A DNA stretch of 64,000 bases. Origin: Candidatus Enterococcus myersii (GTDB lineage: Bacteria; Bacillota; Bacilli; Lactobacillales; Enterococcaceae). Within the stretch, counting starts at the first letter, position 1; the number at the start of each line of letters is the position of its first letter. The stretch covers positions 1-64,000 of the forward strand of contig NZ_JAFLVT010000004.1 of the NCBI RefSeq assembly GCF_017316025.1, given 5' to 3'. Position numbers and translations under genes: made by a program. This document shows, one piece after another, positions 48,991 to 60,201 of this stretch. The notes beneath the pieces are model-generated. The model ran no database searches and was not told the DNA's origin. It saw nothing but the letters and a program-made list of their open reading frames with translations.

Positions 48991-51153
48991 TTAAGGCACT
49001 TCAATATCGCCAGCTCCACTAACAGCTTGGCTGTTTTCATGACCGTTGTCTCTTTGGAAATAAAAAGTAGCACTTTCACCTTTTTTGACCGTGACATCAA
49101 TCGCTTCTTTATGGGTATCATTTGGTGCTAAGGTAAAGTCAGCGACTTGCTTTTTCGTACCATTAGCATCTGTTAAAAAGACCTTCACTTGTTGATTTTT
49201 GAAGTCGGTGCCTGTGTAACTTGCCGATAAGTTCACTTTAAACGTCTCTGGCGCATCACTTTTATCTGGTCCTTTTGAGAGAATCACTTTGACTGTATCG
49301 CCAATTTTTACCGTCTGCCCCGCCCCCGGTTCAGTTCTAATAACCTGATCTTTGGCAATAGTATCCGAAAATTCTTCAGCTTTCTCATAGTCCAAGCCAT
49401 AATCTTTCAACGTATTTTTGGCCTCTACATCAGACTTGCCGGCTAAGTCAGGTAACGTAATTTTGTCTGTCCCAAGGCTTACTGTCAGTATAATCTGGGT
49501 TTTATCTGGAATAGCTTCTTGACCATCTTTGGGTGTTTGGGCGATAACTTGATTTGCAGGTGCTGTATCGCTGTAAGTTTCTTCTTTTTTAATTTGGGCT
49601 TCCTTAATCCCTTTTTCCATCAAATCATTTACAGCTTCGTTGTACGTGTAACCACTATAATCAATCAATGCTACCGGTTTAACACCACGACTAACTGTTA
49701 AAACAACTTTTTGAGATTCTGGTGAAACTTTTTCTCCCTCAGTTGGGTCTTGGGAAATAATTTTGCCTTCTAGAACAGTATCACTGTACTCATCTTTACG
49801 GCTAATATTACTTTCTTGGAAGCCAAGATTTTTTAACATCCGTAAAGCATCATCGTAGTTTTCTTCTGTAACATCTTTCATATCGATTTTTTCTTGGCCA
49901 ATACTTTCGTAAATCGTGATCTCTGTTTTTTCTTTGACGACATTGCCAATTGCCGGATCTGTTTTTACTACTCGATCGGCTTCCACCGTTTCACTGGGGA
50001 TTTTTTCTACCTTGCCAGGTTTTAAACCGACTTGTTGCAGTTTTTCTTTTGCTGCGGCTACCGTCATCTCACTAACATCTGGCACAGTTACTTCACTTTT
50101 ACCACCAGAAAAGAAGGCATAAGCTAAGCCGCCACATAATAAAACAAATAAAAGTATCGGAACTAACCACCATTTACGTTTTTTCTTTGGTTTCTTTACT
50201 TGAGCTTCCTCTTGTGGTTGTGATTTTTCTTGGGGTGGCGTTTGGGTAATTAATTCTTCTGGAATCGGCGTTAGTGCTTTCGTTGCATCATCCATTGCAT
50301 GAGGTTGCCACCGTGGTTCATTTAAACGCTCCGGATTTAAGACTGTCGCCAAGTCTTCTCGCATTTCATCTGCAGTTTTATAGCGGTCGGCAGGATTTTT
50401 AGCCGTTGCATGTAAAACGACATTTTCCAATGATTGTGGCAAGTTATGATCAAATGTCCGAATCGCAGGCATTTCTTCTTGAAAATGTTTTAAAGCAATC
50501 GTTACGGCTGACTCTCCGTCAAAAGGCACCCGGCCGGTTAACATTTCATATAAAATAATTCCAATAGCGTAAATGTCTGACTGGTTGGTCGCCATGCTGC
50601 CACGAGCTTGCTCTGGTGATAAATAATGAACAGAGCCTAGCATTGTATTGGTTTGGGTAATCGACGTTTCCGTTAAAGCAATGGCAATTCCAAAGTCAGC
50701 AATTTTCACCACACCGTCTTCATTAATCAAAATATTTTGCGGTTTTAAATCCCGATGAATAATGCGATGTTGATGGGCCAGCGCAATAGCACTTAAAATT
50801 TGCTGCATAATCTCAACAACAGTGAGATAGGGAATAGGATAATTTTTTTTGATATATTGTTTCAAATCCATCCCTTTAACGTATTCCATCACTAAATACT
50901 GCATCCCGTCTTCTTCTCCCACATCGTAAACTGTCACGATATTCGGGTGAACAAGTTCTGTTGACGCTAGCGCTTCTCTTTGAAAGCGGCGAATCGCATC
51001 TTGATCGTTTTGGAAGTCAAAGCGTAAAATTTTAATCGCCACTTCGCGATCCAAAATCAAATCTTGGGCTAAAAAGACATTCGCCATACCACCGCTACCG
51101 ATATTACCAATTATTAAATAGCGGCCACTTAGTTTTTTACCAATTTCAATCAT
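48991..51153 (-). CDS. prkC: PASTA-domain serine/threonine protein kinase (PrkC/IreK type)
   Basis: A membrane kinase sensing wall fragments or lipid II and controlling wall stress and cephalosporin tolerance in enterococci. From the ATG at 51153 (720 residues): kinase domain (about 11-272) with Lys41, HRDLKPQN (133-140) and DFG (153-155), a basic segment, TM (328-348), four recognisable PASTA repeats (about 354-625) and an extra C-terminal domain (about 630-720). It overlaps the phosphatase stop by eight bases. The longer open frame (to 51168) lacks a suitable ribosome site. Confidence 0.96.
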   Translation of the reverse strand: MIEIGKKLSGRYLIIGNIGSGGMANVFLAQDLILDREVAIKILRFDFQNDQDAIRRFQREALASTELVHPNIVTVYDVGEEDGMQYLVMEYVKGMDLKQYIKKNYPIPYLTVVEIMQQILSAIALAHQHRIIHRDLKPQNILINEDGVVKIADFGIAIALTETSITQTNTMLGSVHYLSPEQARGSMATNQSDIYAIGIILYEMLTGRVPFDGESAVTIALKHFQEEMPAIRTFDHNLPQSLENVVLHATAKNPADRYKTADEMREDLATVLNPERLNEPRWQPHAMDDATKALTPIPEELITQTPPQEKSQPQEEAQVKKPKKKRKWWLVPILLFVLLCGGLAYAFFSGGKSEVTVPDVSEMTVAAAKEKLQQVGLKPGKVEKIPSETVEADRVVKTDPAIGNVVKEKTEITIYESIGQEKIDMKDVTEENYDDALRMLKNLGFQESNISRKDEYSDTVLEGKIISQDPTEGEKVSPESQKVVLTVSRGVKPVALIDYSGYTYNEAVNDLMEKGIKEAQIKKEETYSDTAPANQVIAQTPKDGQEAIPDKTQIILTVSLGTDKITLPDLAGKSDVEAKNTLKDYGLDYEKAEEFSDTIAKDQVIRTEPGAGQTVKIGDTVKVILSKGPDKSDAPETFKVNLSASYTGTDFKNQQVKVFLTDANGTKKQVADFTLAPNDTHKEAIDVTVKKGESATFYFQRDNGHENSQAVSGAGDIEVP

Positions 51154-51889
51154 GAGCACTGCCCCCAATTTCGATTAGTAAAACGGTAATATTATCCGCA
51201 CCACCGGCGTCATTGGCCCCAGAAATTAATTTGGCCACTTTTTCATCCAGTGTGATGGGTTCATCAATAATCCATTTAATAACATCATCTGCTAGCATAT
51301 TGGTTAAGCCATCTGAAGCAAGTAACAGATAATCGCCAGCTTTGTAAAAATGACTGGCAATATCTACTTCCACTGATCCTGGCATCCCGACAGAGCGGGT
51401 CAACACATTACGTCTAGGATGCGTTGCTGCCATTTCCTTTGTGATTTCACCAGAGCGCACCAACTCATTTACTAAAGAGTGATCTTCTGTCAGCTGGGTA
51501 ATTTCGTGGTCCCGGACTAAATACATGCGGCTATCGCCAACATGTGCTAGCGCGAATTCCTCTTCAAAAACCGCCACACAAACAATTGTAGTCCCCATAC
51601 CCTGCAGCTCTATTTTTTCTTGGCCTAAATTATACACAGCTTCATTAGCATTTTGAATTGCCGCAACAAACCATGAACAAGCTTTTTCTGGCGAAGTGAG
51701 GGTGGTTTCTTGCCATTTTTCCCCCATACCTTCCACCGCCATTTTACTCGCCACATCTCCGGCTTGGTGTCCTCCCATGCCATCAGCTAAAATGGCTAAA
51801 GTAATACCGGCTTTATTTTTAAAAATAGCTACATAGTCTTGATTGCTATTACGCTTTTTGCCTACATCCGTTTGAAAACTAATCTGCAT
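51146..51889 (-). CDS. stp: PP2C-family protein phosphatase
   Basis: Dephosphorylates targets of the adjacent PASTA kinase (IreP/Stp role). The 247-residue PPM-fold protein has the metal-binding motifs [12 protein letters not shown] (about 34-45), the GDSRMYLV motif and the ASDGLTNML motif. Start and stop overlap or nearly abut the neighbours (ten bases from rsmB, eight-base overlap with prkC), so the pair is co-expressed. Confidence 0.96.
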   Translation of the reverse strand: MQISFQTDVGKKRNSNQDYVAIFKNKAGITLAILADGMGGHQAGDVASKMAVEGMGEKWQETTLTSPEKACSWFVAAIQNANEAVYNLGQEKIELQGMGTTIVCVAVFEEEFALAHVGDSRMYLVRDHEITQLTEDHSLVNELVRSGEITKEMAATHPRRNVLTRSVGMPGSVEVDIASHFYKAGDYLLLASDGLTNMLADDVIKWIIDEPITLDEKVAKLISGANDAGGADNITVLLIEIGGSAHD

Positions 51890-51898
51890 CTTGCCACC

Positions 51899-53263
51899 TC
51901 ATTTTTCCTTTTTCAGACAACTAATGAAAAAACCGTCTGTCATAAAGTCCTGTGGATATAACGTCAACATTTCATCTACTAGTTTACTTGTGATACGTTC
52001 ATTTGCAACTACAGGTACCAATTTAAATTCAGGATGAGCTTGTAAAAAGCGCGCAACAACTTCTTGGTTTTCTTCTTTTAAAATGGTACACGTGCTGTAA
52101 ACCAGCAAGCCCCCAGGTTTTAATGTTTGCGCTACACTATTTAAAATTTCACCTTGAATAATCGGCAGGCGTTCAAAATCACTCGCTTGTTTTTGATATT
52201 TGATATCTGGTTTTCTACGCATTAAACCTAAACCAGAACAAGGTGCATCCACTAAAATACGATCAAAAGTTCCTGCTTCAAATTCTTCATGAGCTTCTCT
52301 GGCGTCTAATTGTTGTGTCGTAACAACATCTTCTACGCGTAAACGGGCTGCATTTTCTTTAATGAGTTTCACTTTTTGGCTGTGAATATCTAATGCCGTC
52401 ACTTTTCCTCCGGCTGTGGCATCAAGAAATGTTGCAATATGCGTTGTTTTTCCCCCAGGAGCAGCACACGCGTCTAAAACTTTCATCGCCGGTTCTATTT
52501 GCAAAGCTGGCGCAACGAGCATTGAACTTTCATCTTGTACGGTTAGTGCACCGTAATGAAAAAGTTGACTCCCCGCCAAAAAACCCTTTTTAGCAACAAT
52601 ACCATAAGGAGATACGATGCTTTCTTCTGCTTTTATTCCATCTTCTGCTAAAGTCGCAATGGCTTCTGCGCGCGTAATACTACTAAGGTCCACCCGGGCA
52701 GAAACATGACTAACTTCAAATAACGATAATCCTAATTTACGAGTATTTTCTTCACCAATTTGTTGGACAAATCTTTCTGTCAACCACATCGGCATACTAA
52801 TTTCGGTGGCTAATCGTTCTAAAGGATCCTCTATTGCGGCAATCTCTGGTACACCACGACGTTGCACGTTGCGTAAAACGCCGTTAACAAATTTGCCAAT
52901 CCCAACATTTCCTCGCACTTTGGCAATTTCAGTGGCTTCATTTAAAATGGCGTGATCTGGCACTTTGTCTAAATAAAGTAATTGAAAAAGTGATAGGCGT
53001 AATAATAAACGCACCCACGTATCAACTTTTTTAGCCCCTTTTAAAAAGGGGGACAAATAGTAATCTAATAGAAGTTGTCGGGAGATTGTCCCGTAAACAA
53101 GGCCGGTTAAAAGACGAGCATCTTTATCTGAAAGCTTCCCCTTTAAAATGGCATCATTGATTAACAAATTTGAATAAGCGCCGCCTTTTTCAACGCGTTC
53201 TAACGCATGCAATGCCACAAAACGCACTGATTTTTTCATGGATTTGGGAATTTTATTACTCAC
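51899..53263 (-). CDS. rsmB: 16S rRNA m5C967 methyltransferase RsmB
   Basis: SAM-dependent methyltransferase of 16S rRNA. An N-terminal NusB-like domain (about 12-140) is followed by the RsmB/NOL1 catalytic domain with DACAAPGGKTTHIA, DAPCSGLGLMRRKPD and the catalytic STCTILKEEN (454 residues in all). The start is GTG with AAGGAG. It overlaps the fmt stop by eight bases. The order priA-def-fmt-rsmB-stp-prkC is conserved in Firmicutes. Confidence 0.96.
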   Translation of the reverse strand: MSNKIPKSMKKSVRFVALHALERVEKGGAYSNLLINDAILKGKLSDKDARLLTGLVYGTISRQLLLDYYLSPFLKGAKKVDTWVRLLLRLSLFQLLYLDKVPDHAILNEATEIAKVRGNVGIGKFVNGVLRNVQRRGVPEIAAIEDPLERLATEISMPMWLTERFVQQIGEENTRKLGLSLFEVSHVSARVDLSSITRAEAIATLAEDGIKAEESIVSPYGIVAKKGFLAGSQLFHYGALTVQDESSMLVAPALQIEPAMKVLDACAAPGGKTTHIATFLDATAGGKVTALDIHSQKVKLIKENAARLRVEDVVTTQQLDAREAHEEFEAGTFDRILVDAPCSGLGLMRRKPDIKYQKQASDFERLPIIQGEILNSVAQTLKPGGLLVYSTCTILKEENQEVVARFLQAHPEFKLVPVVANERITSKLVDEMLTLYPQDFMTDGFFISCLKKEK

Positions 53264-54200
53264 CTAATTTTTCTCCTTGCGCTACTTTTTGACCAACGCC
53301 ATTTAAAAAGGCTTTGATATCTTGTTTACCTTTACCGGCAGGTTGCAGTTCATTCAGGGCTAAAACTGTGTTCTTGCCACAAGCTACCCACAATTGGTTT
53401 TTATCTTTTTTAATAATCGTACCTGGAACTTCTTGGGTCGTTTCCACTAGCGGTGTCACGTTCCAAATTTTCCACCGGGCACCTTCATAAGTTGTAAAGG
53501 CAATCGGCCAAGGGCGTAAGCCGCGAACTTGGTTATCAATGGCAACAGCTGTCTTTTGCCAGTCAATTTCTTCTTGTTGGCGACTAATATTCGGTGAAAA
53601 AGTCACTTCATCTTCTTTTTGTGGGATTTTCGTCACATTACCTTTAATCAATTCCGGCAATGTTGCCAAAAGCAATTCTCTGCCTAATAAGCTTAATTTT
53701 TCAAACATCGTTCCCACATCATCTGTTTTTGTAATTGGGATTTCCGCCTGATTATAAATTGCACCAGCATCCATTTTTTTGATCATTTCCATAATCGTTA
53801 CGCCAGTTTTGTCATCTCCATTCATAATGGCATAATGAACAGGAGCACCGCCACGATATTTTGGCAACAAGGAAGCATGAACATTAATTGCACCAAGTCG
53901 CGGAATTTGCAATAATTTTTCCGGTAAAAATTGACCAAAGGCGGCTGTCACAATTAAATCTGGTGCCAATTCGGCAATTTTAGCCATCTCAGGTGAACCA
54001 CTAATTTTTTCTGGTTGTAAAACTAACAGGTCATGTTTTAAAGCTGCCGCTTTCACTGGCGGCGGTGTAATGACATGCTTACGCCCTACTGGACGATCTG
54101 GTTGTGTGACAACTGCCTGCACGTCATACCCTGCCGCTAATAGACCTTCTAAAATCGGTACAGAAAAAGCCGGTGTTCCCATAAAAACAATTTTAGTCAT
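53256..54200 (-). CDS. fmt: Methionyl-tRNA formyltransferase
   Basis: Formylates initiator Met-tRNA. From the ATG at 54200 (314 residues) the protein begins MTKIVFMGTPAFSVPIL. The catalytic HASLLPKYRGGAPVHYAI block and the C-terminal tRNA-binding domain are present. Another in-frame ATG two codons upstream is too close to the GGAGGAG site. It overlaps def by eight bases and rsmB by eight. Confidence 0.96.
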   Translation of the reverse strand: MTKIVFMGTPAFSVPILEGLLAAGYDVQAVVTQPDRPVGRKHVITPPPVKAAALKHDLLVLQPEKISGSPEMAKIAELAPDLIVTAAFGQFLPEKLLQIPRLGAINVHASLLPKYRGGAPVHYAIMNGDDKTGVTIMEMIKKMDAGAIYNQAEIPITKTDDVGTMFEKLSLLGRELLLATLPELIKGNVTKIPQKEDEVTFSPNISRQQEEIDWQKTAVAIDNQVRGLRPWPIAFTTYEGARWKIWNVTPLVETTQEVPGTIIKKDKNQLWVACGKNTVLALNELQPAGKGKQDIKAFLNGVGQKVAQGEKLGE

Positions 54201-54684
54201 CCTCATGCTCCTCCATATAGGTTTCTAAATCTTCTTCTTTAATGTAATCAATCACTTTATCGGTAAACAAAATACCGTGAAGATGGTCAATCTCATGTTG
54301 GATTGCCCGTGAAAGATATCCGTCTGCTTCTACCTCCAGCTCATCGCCTTCGCGATCATAAAAACGAACTGTAATAAGGTCGTATCGCTTGACGGTACCA
54401 TAGACATGGGGAATACTCAAACAGCCTTCCACATCAATTGTACTCCCCTTTTTTGAAATAATTTTAGGATTGATCATTTCAAAACGTTCTTCTTCATCCA
54501 ACTCGACAATCGCAACTTGCAGATTTTTGCCAACCTGTGGTGCGGCGATGCCAATTCCATCATGAGCCAGCATTGTTTCATGCATTTTATCAATCATCAT
54601 GACTAATTCATCGGTAATTTCGGTTACTTCTTTATTTTCTTGCCGTAAGCGGCGATCTGGATCTAATAAAATTGGATAAGGCAT
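54193..54684 (-). CDS. def: Peptide deformylase
   Basis: Removes the N-formyl group from nascent proteins. From the ATG at 54684 (163 residues, TTAGGAG upstream) the three motifs are intact: GIGIAAPQVG, EGCLS and QHEIDHLHG with the metal ligands Cys, His and His. The open frame reaches 54744, but that start is directly after the priA stop and has no ribosome site. Pairing with fmt is the standard arrangement. Confidence 0.95.
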   Translation of the reverse strand: MPYPILLDPDRRLRQENKEVTEITDELVMMIDKMHETMLAHDGIGIAAPQVGKNLQVAIVELDEEERFEMINPKIISKKGSTIDVEGCLSIPHVYGTVKRYDLITVRFYDREGDELEVEADGYLSRAIQHEIDHLHGILFTDKVIDYIKEEDLETYMEEHEDD

Positions 54685-54744
54685 ATTTACTCCTAACTTT
54701 TCTGGTAGCATTTTTTGTACAAAGCCTGCTACGAACACTCGCAA

Positions 54745-57150
54745 CTAAATAAAATTCAAAGGTTCATTATCAATTGAAACGTAGAGTCCTTTTTTCTGAT
54801 CTATTTGACTTTCGTCTAAAATTTGTTCTAAGAGCGGTTTTAAAGCTGGCTCGTTTTTGTATTTAATAATAATTTGATAATAATAGCGGTTTTTAATCCG
54901 CATAATGGCACTAGGTGTTGGCCCTAACAATAACGCGTTGGGACTGAGGGCTGCTTGTAATTGTCGTGCCAATTGAAAACTTTTTTGTGCTGCTTGCACT
55001 TCTGTTTCGTGACTCACCGTTAATTTCACGGTGAAATAATATGGGGGGTACCCCGCTTGATGCCGCATGCGCATCTCTTGTTGGTAAAAACGCTCGTAGT
55101 CTTGAGCTTTAGCTAAAGAAATGGCGTAGTGTTCTGGATTGAAGGTTTGAATCACAACTTCGCCAGCCTTTTGCGCACGACCAGCGCGACCACTAACTTG
55201 CGTCAAGAGCTGAAAGGTTCGTTCACTGGAACGAAAATCTGGCAAGTTTAGGGCTGTATCTGCGTTCAACACACCCACTAGAGTGATGTCTGGAAAATCC
55301 AAACCCTTGGCAATCATTTGGGTTCCTAATAAAATATCCGCTTTTTTCTCGCCAAAAGTAGTCAAAATTTTTTCATGGGCGCCTTTTTTACGGGTTGTAT
55401 CAACATCCATCCGTAAAATTCGCGCTTCTGGTAATAATTCTTGCAGTTCTGCTTCCACTTTTTGTGTCCCTGTACCGTAATAACTAATTTTTTTACTACC
55501 GCACTCCGGACATTTATGGGGAATAGCTTCTTCATGACCACAATAATGGCAACGCATCGTTTTCGTATCCATGTGTAAGGTCAATGAAATATCACAGTTC
55601 GGACAATCAAGGACATAACCACAATCGCGGCACATCATAAAAGAAGAATAACCTCTGCGATTTAACAATAAAACAATCTGCTCATTTTTTGCCAAACGAT
55701 CTTGCATCTTTTCTTGCAATGTTAAAGAAAAAGAAGTCATATTGCCTTTGCTGTATTCGTCTTTTAAATCAACGATCTCAATTGTAGGCAAGTTAGCATT
55801 GGGATTAGCTCGTTTTTGTAATGGCAACAACGTATAGACTTTTTTTTGCGCACGAGCTCGGGATTCCAAAGAAGGCGTTGCGCTTCCTAAAATGACCGGA
55901 CACTTGTGATAACGACTGCGCCAAATGGCCAAATCACGGGCGTGGTAGCGGGGAGCTTCTTCTTGTTTATAGGTTGCTTCATGCTCTTCATCGACAATGA
56001 TTAAGCCGATATTTTCTAGTGGGGCAAAAATGGCCGAACGAGCACCAACGACAACTTGTGCCTCACCTCGTTCAATTTTGCGCCACTCATCATAGCGCTC
56101 CCCTTGGGATAGACCACTGTGTAAGACTGCCACCGCATCCCCTAAGCGACTTTTAAAACGCTCCACCATTTGCGGTGTTAACGCAATTTCTGGTACTAAC
56201 ATCATCGCGGTCTTGTCTTCTTTTAAAACCTGCTGGATAGCTTGCAAATACACTTCGGTTTTGCCACTGCCGGTAATTCCTTCTAATAAGAAAGTCTCAG
56301 CTTGTTTTTTTTTGTAAGCAGCTAAAATTTTTGCGACCGCCATTTCTTGTTCCTCATTTAAGACAAAATTAGTAGTCGTTTCAAACTCATGCTCAGCAAA
56401 AGGATCGCGATACGTTTCTGTTTCAAAGAGTTCTAGCCAACCATCTTTTGCCCCTTGATTCAAATGAGCAGTCGTTAGACCTAACGCCGTAAAATATTTT
56501 ACTGGTAGTTCTTCTTTTTGTGCAGCTAGAATTTCTAAAAGCTGGGCTTTTCGCAAAGACCCCTTACGCAGCGTGGGGAATATTTTCTCAGCTTTTTTTG
56601 CATCAACTAATGCCTTCACCATCCGGACAGTTTTCACGCGATTTTTATTATGGACTTCATAACGAATATCCACAATGCCCGCTTGTCGAAATTTCATTAA
56701 TTTAGGTAAGTGCCCATTTTTTTGCGCTTCGTCGTAATCAATTTCACCACTTGCTGGAAAATAGTGGGCCGCTTCACTTTTTTTATCCACTAAAAGAATC
56801 GTTTTTTTGTATTCTGCCTTCATCACACTCGGCAGCATTGTCTGTAAACAGGTGATTTTAAAGGCATACGTCGTTTCTTTCATGTAATCAGCCAAGGCCA
56901 ATAATTCTGTATTCAAAACCGGCGCAATATCTAATAGGCGAACAATTGGCTTAAGCCGTTCATCTAAAGTTTTCGTTTCACTTATATCCACTACAAACCC
57001 TTGGATATGACGATTGCCATTACCAAAAGGGACTTCAACACGCATCCCTTTTTTTACCACCGGTTGTAAATCAGCCGGAATTAAATATGTAAACGGCTGA
57101 TCTGTTTGCATCGTTGGTACATCCACGATGACTTCTGCTAGAGGATACAT
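54745..57150 (-). CDS. priA: Primosomal protein N' (PriA helicase)
   Basis: Restarts stalled replication forks by loading the helicase at branched DNA. The 801-residue protein has an N-terminal 3'-DNA-binding domain (1-105), a winged-helix region, Walker A GITGSGKTE, the DEEH box in VDEEHEATYKQEE, the helicase C-domain with AGRAGRAQK and, between them, four CxxC zinc pairs (for example CRDCGYVLDCPNC and CPECG). GGAGGGG precedes the ATG. It heads the operon to prkC; the rpoZ terminator lies upstream. Confidence 0.96.
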   Translation of the reverse strand: MYPLAEVIVDVPTMQTDQPFTYLIPADLQPVVKKGMRVEVPFGNGNRHIQGFVVDISETKTLDERLKPIVRLLDIAPVLNTELLALADYMKETTYAFKITCLQTMLPSVMKAEYKKTILLVDKKSEAAHYFPASGEIDYDEAQKNGHLPKLMKFRQAGIVDIRYEVHNKNRVKTVRMVKALVDAKKAEKIFPTLRKGSLRKAQLLEILAAQKEELPVKYFTALGLTTAHLNQGAKDGWLELFETETYRDPFAEHEFETTTNFVLNEEQEMAVAKILAAYKKKQAETFLLEGITGSGKTEVYLQAIQQVLKEDKTAMMLVPEIALTPQMVERFKSRLGDAVAVLHSGLSQGERYDEWRKIERGEAQVVVGARSAIFAPLENIGLIIVDEEHEATYKQEEAPRYHARDLAIWRSRYHKCPVILGSATPSLESRARAQKKVYTLLPLQKRANPNANLPTIEIVDLKDEYSKGNMTSFSLTLQEKMQDRLAKNEQIVLLLNRRGYSSFMMCRDCGYVLDCPNCDISLTLHMDTKTMRCHYCGHEEAIPHKCPECGSKKISYYGTGTQKVEAELQELLPEARILRMDVDTTRKKGAHEKILTTFGEKKADILLGTQMIAKGLDFPDITLVGVLNADTALNLPDFRSSERTFQLLTQVSGRAGRAQKAGEVVIQTFNPEHYAISLAKAQDYERFYQQEMRMRHQAGYPPYYFTVKLTVSHETEVQAAQKSFQLARQLQAALSPNALLLGPTPSAIMRIKNRYYYQIIIKYKNEPALKPLLEQILDESQIDQKKGLYVSIDNEPLNFI

Positions 57151-57313
57151 GTCACTTCCCCTCCTTCTCCGCTATATTCTACTAAAAATAGGAAAGTTTG
57201 TCTGTTAATAAAGGAAAATTTAGAAATTGCCATTAAACTACATAAGAAAAGCTTTGTAAACTCGCTTAGCGCTTAGCTAAGACCGTGTACACTTTAGTTG
57301 AATGGTAATTGCC

Positions 57314-57355
57314 AAAAAATGTGGCACGTTGTATGAATACAACATGCCACATCTT
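57314..57355 (-). terminator. Terminator of gmk-rpoZ
   Basis: A long stem (ATGTGGCA..GTTGTAT with ATACAAC..TGCCACAT) lies 15 bases after rpoZ and is followed on the minus strand by six T. Confidence 0.88.
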
Positions 57356-57369
57356 TTGTCTATATAAGT

Positions 57370-57675
57370 CTATAAGTTTTGTTCTTCACGAATACGAGCT
57401 TCTAATTCTTGTTGTTCTCGTTTTTGTACCGCTTGGTTTTCTTCTTGTTCCATTTTCAAACGTGCTCGTTTTACTTCTGGATGAGGATCGTTAACCAATG
57501 TTTCCGCATCGATTTCTTCTAGCGCACGGCCAACGTTTTTAACAGATTCAAATTGATCCAACGTTGGTTTAGCCCCTGCATCTAATTCATGGGCACGTTT
57601 AGCTGATAAAATTACTAATGAATATTTTGAGTTTACTCGATCTAATAATGAGTCGATAGATGGGCGTAGCATCAT
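57370..57675 (-). CDS. rpoZ: RNA polymerase omega subunit
   Basis: Assembly/stability subunit of RNA polymerase. The 101-residue sequence has the omega signature [20 protein letters not shown] and [11 protein letters not shown], then a charged Glu/Gln/Arg-rich helical tail. Two adjacent ATG codons are possible starts. It follows gmk after five bases, the conserved gmk-rpoZ pair. Confidence 0.95.
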   Translation of the reverse strand: MMLRPSIDSLLDRVNSKYSLVILSAKRAHELDAGAKPTLDQFESVKNVGRALEEIDAETLVNDPHPEVKRARLKMEQEENQAVQKREQQELEARIREEQNL

Positions 57676-57680
57676 TTTGA

Positions 57681-58307
<627 letters not shown>

Positions 58308-58400
58308 TCACTTCTTGTTTGCTGGTCAACTTTTACTTTACGCAAATTTTAACAGTGATTCTATTATAGACGCAAACGTCCAAAATTGCTACCTTTGAAT

Positions 58401-58436
58401 AAAAAGTGCTGTTTTTTGTTTCAAACAGCTTTTTTA
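58401..58436. terminator. Terminator between the 93-residue gene and gmk
   Basis: The stem GCTGTTTT/AAAACAGC (about 58408-58414 with 58423-58429) with A- and T-rich flanks on both sides lies after the unknown gene on the minus strand. Confidence 0.7.
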
Positions 58437-58547
58437 TTGAAAAAAAGCTCATTTTGAGTAAAAAACCTTGGTAAATTTCCTTAGCTTTTGTGCCATCAGG
58501 GGCTGGTTTTTGAAAACTCGTTATTTTCCTTATCCTTTAAAAATAAT

Positions 58548-58829
58548 TTAAAATCCCATATTGGATAATGTATTAACAATCGTCGTAAACTCATCTTTAC
58601 GTTTTTGATTTGTATCGATTGGATCAGCGACTTCTTCAACATCCGTTCGCGTAATAAATTTTCGCTCCAAAATGACATTCGTTTCATTTACCATCAAAAA
58701 TAATTGTTCAGGTGTAACTTTGACACAAGCATCTTGCCATGCGTCAAAAGGCGCTTGTTCAGAAGGCACCCCTCGTTTTATGACAGCGCGACCGGAAACT
58801 TCATGGAAAGTAATATCATAATATTTCAT
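58548..58829 (-). CDS. Small hypothetical protein, unrecognised
   Basis: A 93-residue soluble-looking protein with no membrane segment or signal peptide, which I cannot place in a family. It begins MKYYDITFHEVSGRAVIKRG and has a mixed alpha/beta pattern ending NTLSNMGF. Support for being real: AAGGATGA eight bases before the ATG, its own terminator downstream, and hydrophobic/charged alternation typical of a folded protein. It sits between gmk and yicC, which are adjacent in many Firmicutes. Confidence 0.7.
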   Translation of the reverse strand: MKYYDITFHEVSGRAVIKRGVPSEQAPFDAWQDACVKVTPEQLFLMVNETNVILERKFITRTDVEEVADPIDTNQKRKDEFTTIVNTLSNMGF

Positions 58830-58888
58830 TTTAATTCATCCTTTCTAAACCAATTTTTTTATTTAACTTATTTTGGTATCACATACTG

Positions 58889-59773
58889 TTATTCAATATT
58901 TTGCACCTGTTCACGAATTTTTTCCACGATTGTCTTCATTTGTACGACAAATTCCTTAATTTCAATTGCCGAACTTTTGGAGCCGATGGTATTGATCTCG
59001 CGATTCATTTCTTGAATAAGAAAATCCAATTCTCTTCCTACGGCCTCTTCTTTTTGTAAAATAGCAGCAAATTTTTGCAAATGAATCGCCAAGCGATCCA
59101 ATTCTTCATGGATGTCCCCACGTTCAATTAATAACGCCATCTCGGTTAATAACCGTTCTTGATCGACTTGATTCCCAAGATATTCTTGCAATTTTTGCTC
59201 GAAACGTGTTTTAAAGGTCTCTTCGAAGGTTTTATTAAATTGTTTTAACAGCTCCAATTGTCCTGAAAGTGCCTGTGCGTTTTCTGTTAAAATCGCTAAA
59301 ATGGCTGCTCCTTCTTGTTGACGGCTAGTATTTAATGCCTCAGTCGCTTGACTTACGGCTGCCACCACGAAGGATTCTAATTGCGTATTATCTGCTTTGG
59401 CTTGCTTTACTTCCACATAATCAGGCAGCGTTATGACTTGCTCTAAAATTCTGGCCACCGATACTTGCGGTTCTCCATAACGAGCAGCCGCTTCTCTTTG
59501 CAATTCATTCACCAGTTTGTCTACAAGCGGCCAATGAATCATCACCTCTTTATTGGTATCACCCAGTTCATTAATGGTGACAAAGACCTCTACTCGTCCT
59601 CTTTGGACCGATTTTTTCACGGTTTGGCGAATACTATTTTCCAATTCATTAATTTGTTTGGGGTTGCGAATTTGCAAATCTAAAAAGCGATGATTGACAC
59701 TTTTTATTTCGACTTCCACTTGGTAAGCTGAACTTTCTACGCTGGCTTTACCAAAACCTGTCATACTCTTCAT
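58889..59773 (-). CDS. YicC/YloC-family endoribonuclease
   Basis: A 294-residue cytoplasmic protein. It opens with MKSMTGFGKA, the YicC signature, followed by VEIKSVNHRFLDL and, near the C-terminus, the IQEMNREINTIGSKS motif. E. coli YicC degrades or cuts small RNAs; the Bacillus relative is YloC. It lies upstream of gmk, a conserved Firmicute arrangement, here interrupted by one small gene. The ribosome site is AGGAG. Confidence 0.92.
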   Translation of the reverse strand: MKSMTGFGKASVESSAYQVEVEIKSVNHRFLDLQIRNPKQINELENSIRQTVKKSVQRGRVEVFVTINELGDTNKEVMIHWPLVDKLVNELQREAAARYGEPQVSVARILEQVITLPDYVEVKQAKADNTQLESFVVAAVSQATEALNTSRQQEGAAILAILTENAQALSGQLELLKQFNKTFEETFKTRFEQKLQEYLGNQVDQERLLTEMALLIERGDIHEELDRLAIHLQKFAAILQKEEAVGRELDFLIQEMNREINTIGSKSSAIEIKEFVVQMKTIVEKIREQVQNIE

Positions 59774-59786
59774 ATTTTTTTGGCTC

Positions 59787-60008
59787 CTACTCCATCGATT
59801 TTAACGCTTGTTGTAAAGCTGAAAATTCTTCATTACTTAAGGTGATACCTTTTCCCATTTTTTCATGATCTGGACCCCAGTCCCGCAAATCAAATTTAGG
59901 CGCTCTCCCGTTCCAACTCACAATATTTAATTCTTTGCGCCAGCCTTTATCGTTTTCAGATAAGACGGCAATTTCTTCTAAAATTTCATATGAAAATTCT
60001 TGTGCCAT
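59787..60008 (-). CDS. PC4-like ssDNA-binding protein (YdbC family)
   Basis: A 73-residue protein matching the YdbC family, whose Lactococcus member has a PC4/Sub1 fold and binds single-stranded DNA. The strand-rich core includes KGWRKELNIVSWNGRAPKFD and the DLRDWGPDHEKMGKGITLS segment, with basic and aromatic residues for nucleic-acid contact. GGGAGGAAG lies upstream. It is 13 bases from yicC, so probably co-transcribed. Role in transcription or repair is inferred from the fold. Confidence 0.85.
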   Translation of the reverse strand: MAQEFSYEILEEIAVLSENDKGWRKELNIVSWNGRAPKFDLRDWGPDHEKMGKGITLSNEEFSALQQALKSME

Positions 60009-60201
60009 TTGTCTTCCTCCCAGTATTTCTTCTTTATTATAATACGTAATTTCCTAACAAACTATTTTCTTTCACGATAAATCCCTGCTAGTTTCCTTCT
60101 CACTAGCGATAGCTTCGTTACCTTTCATTTTAATAGCGCAATGAGGCAGCCTTACTCCTGATAATCAGCAAATCACTAAGAAATCTGCTGCATCACCTCT
60201 T

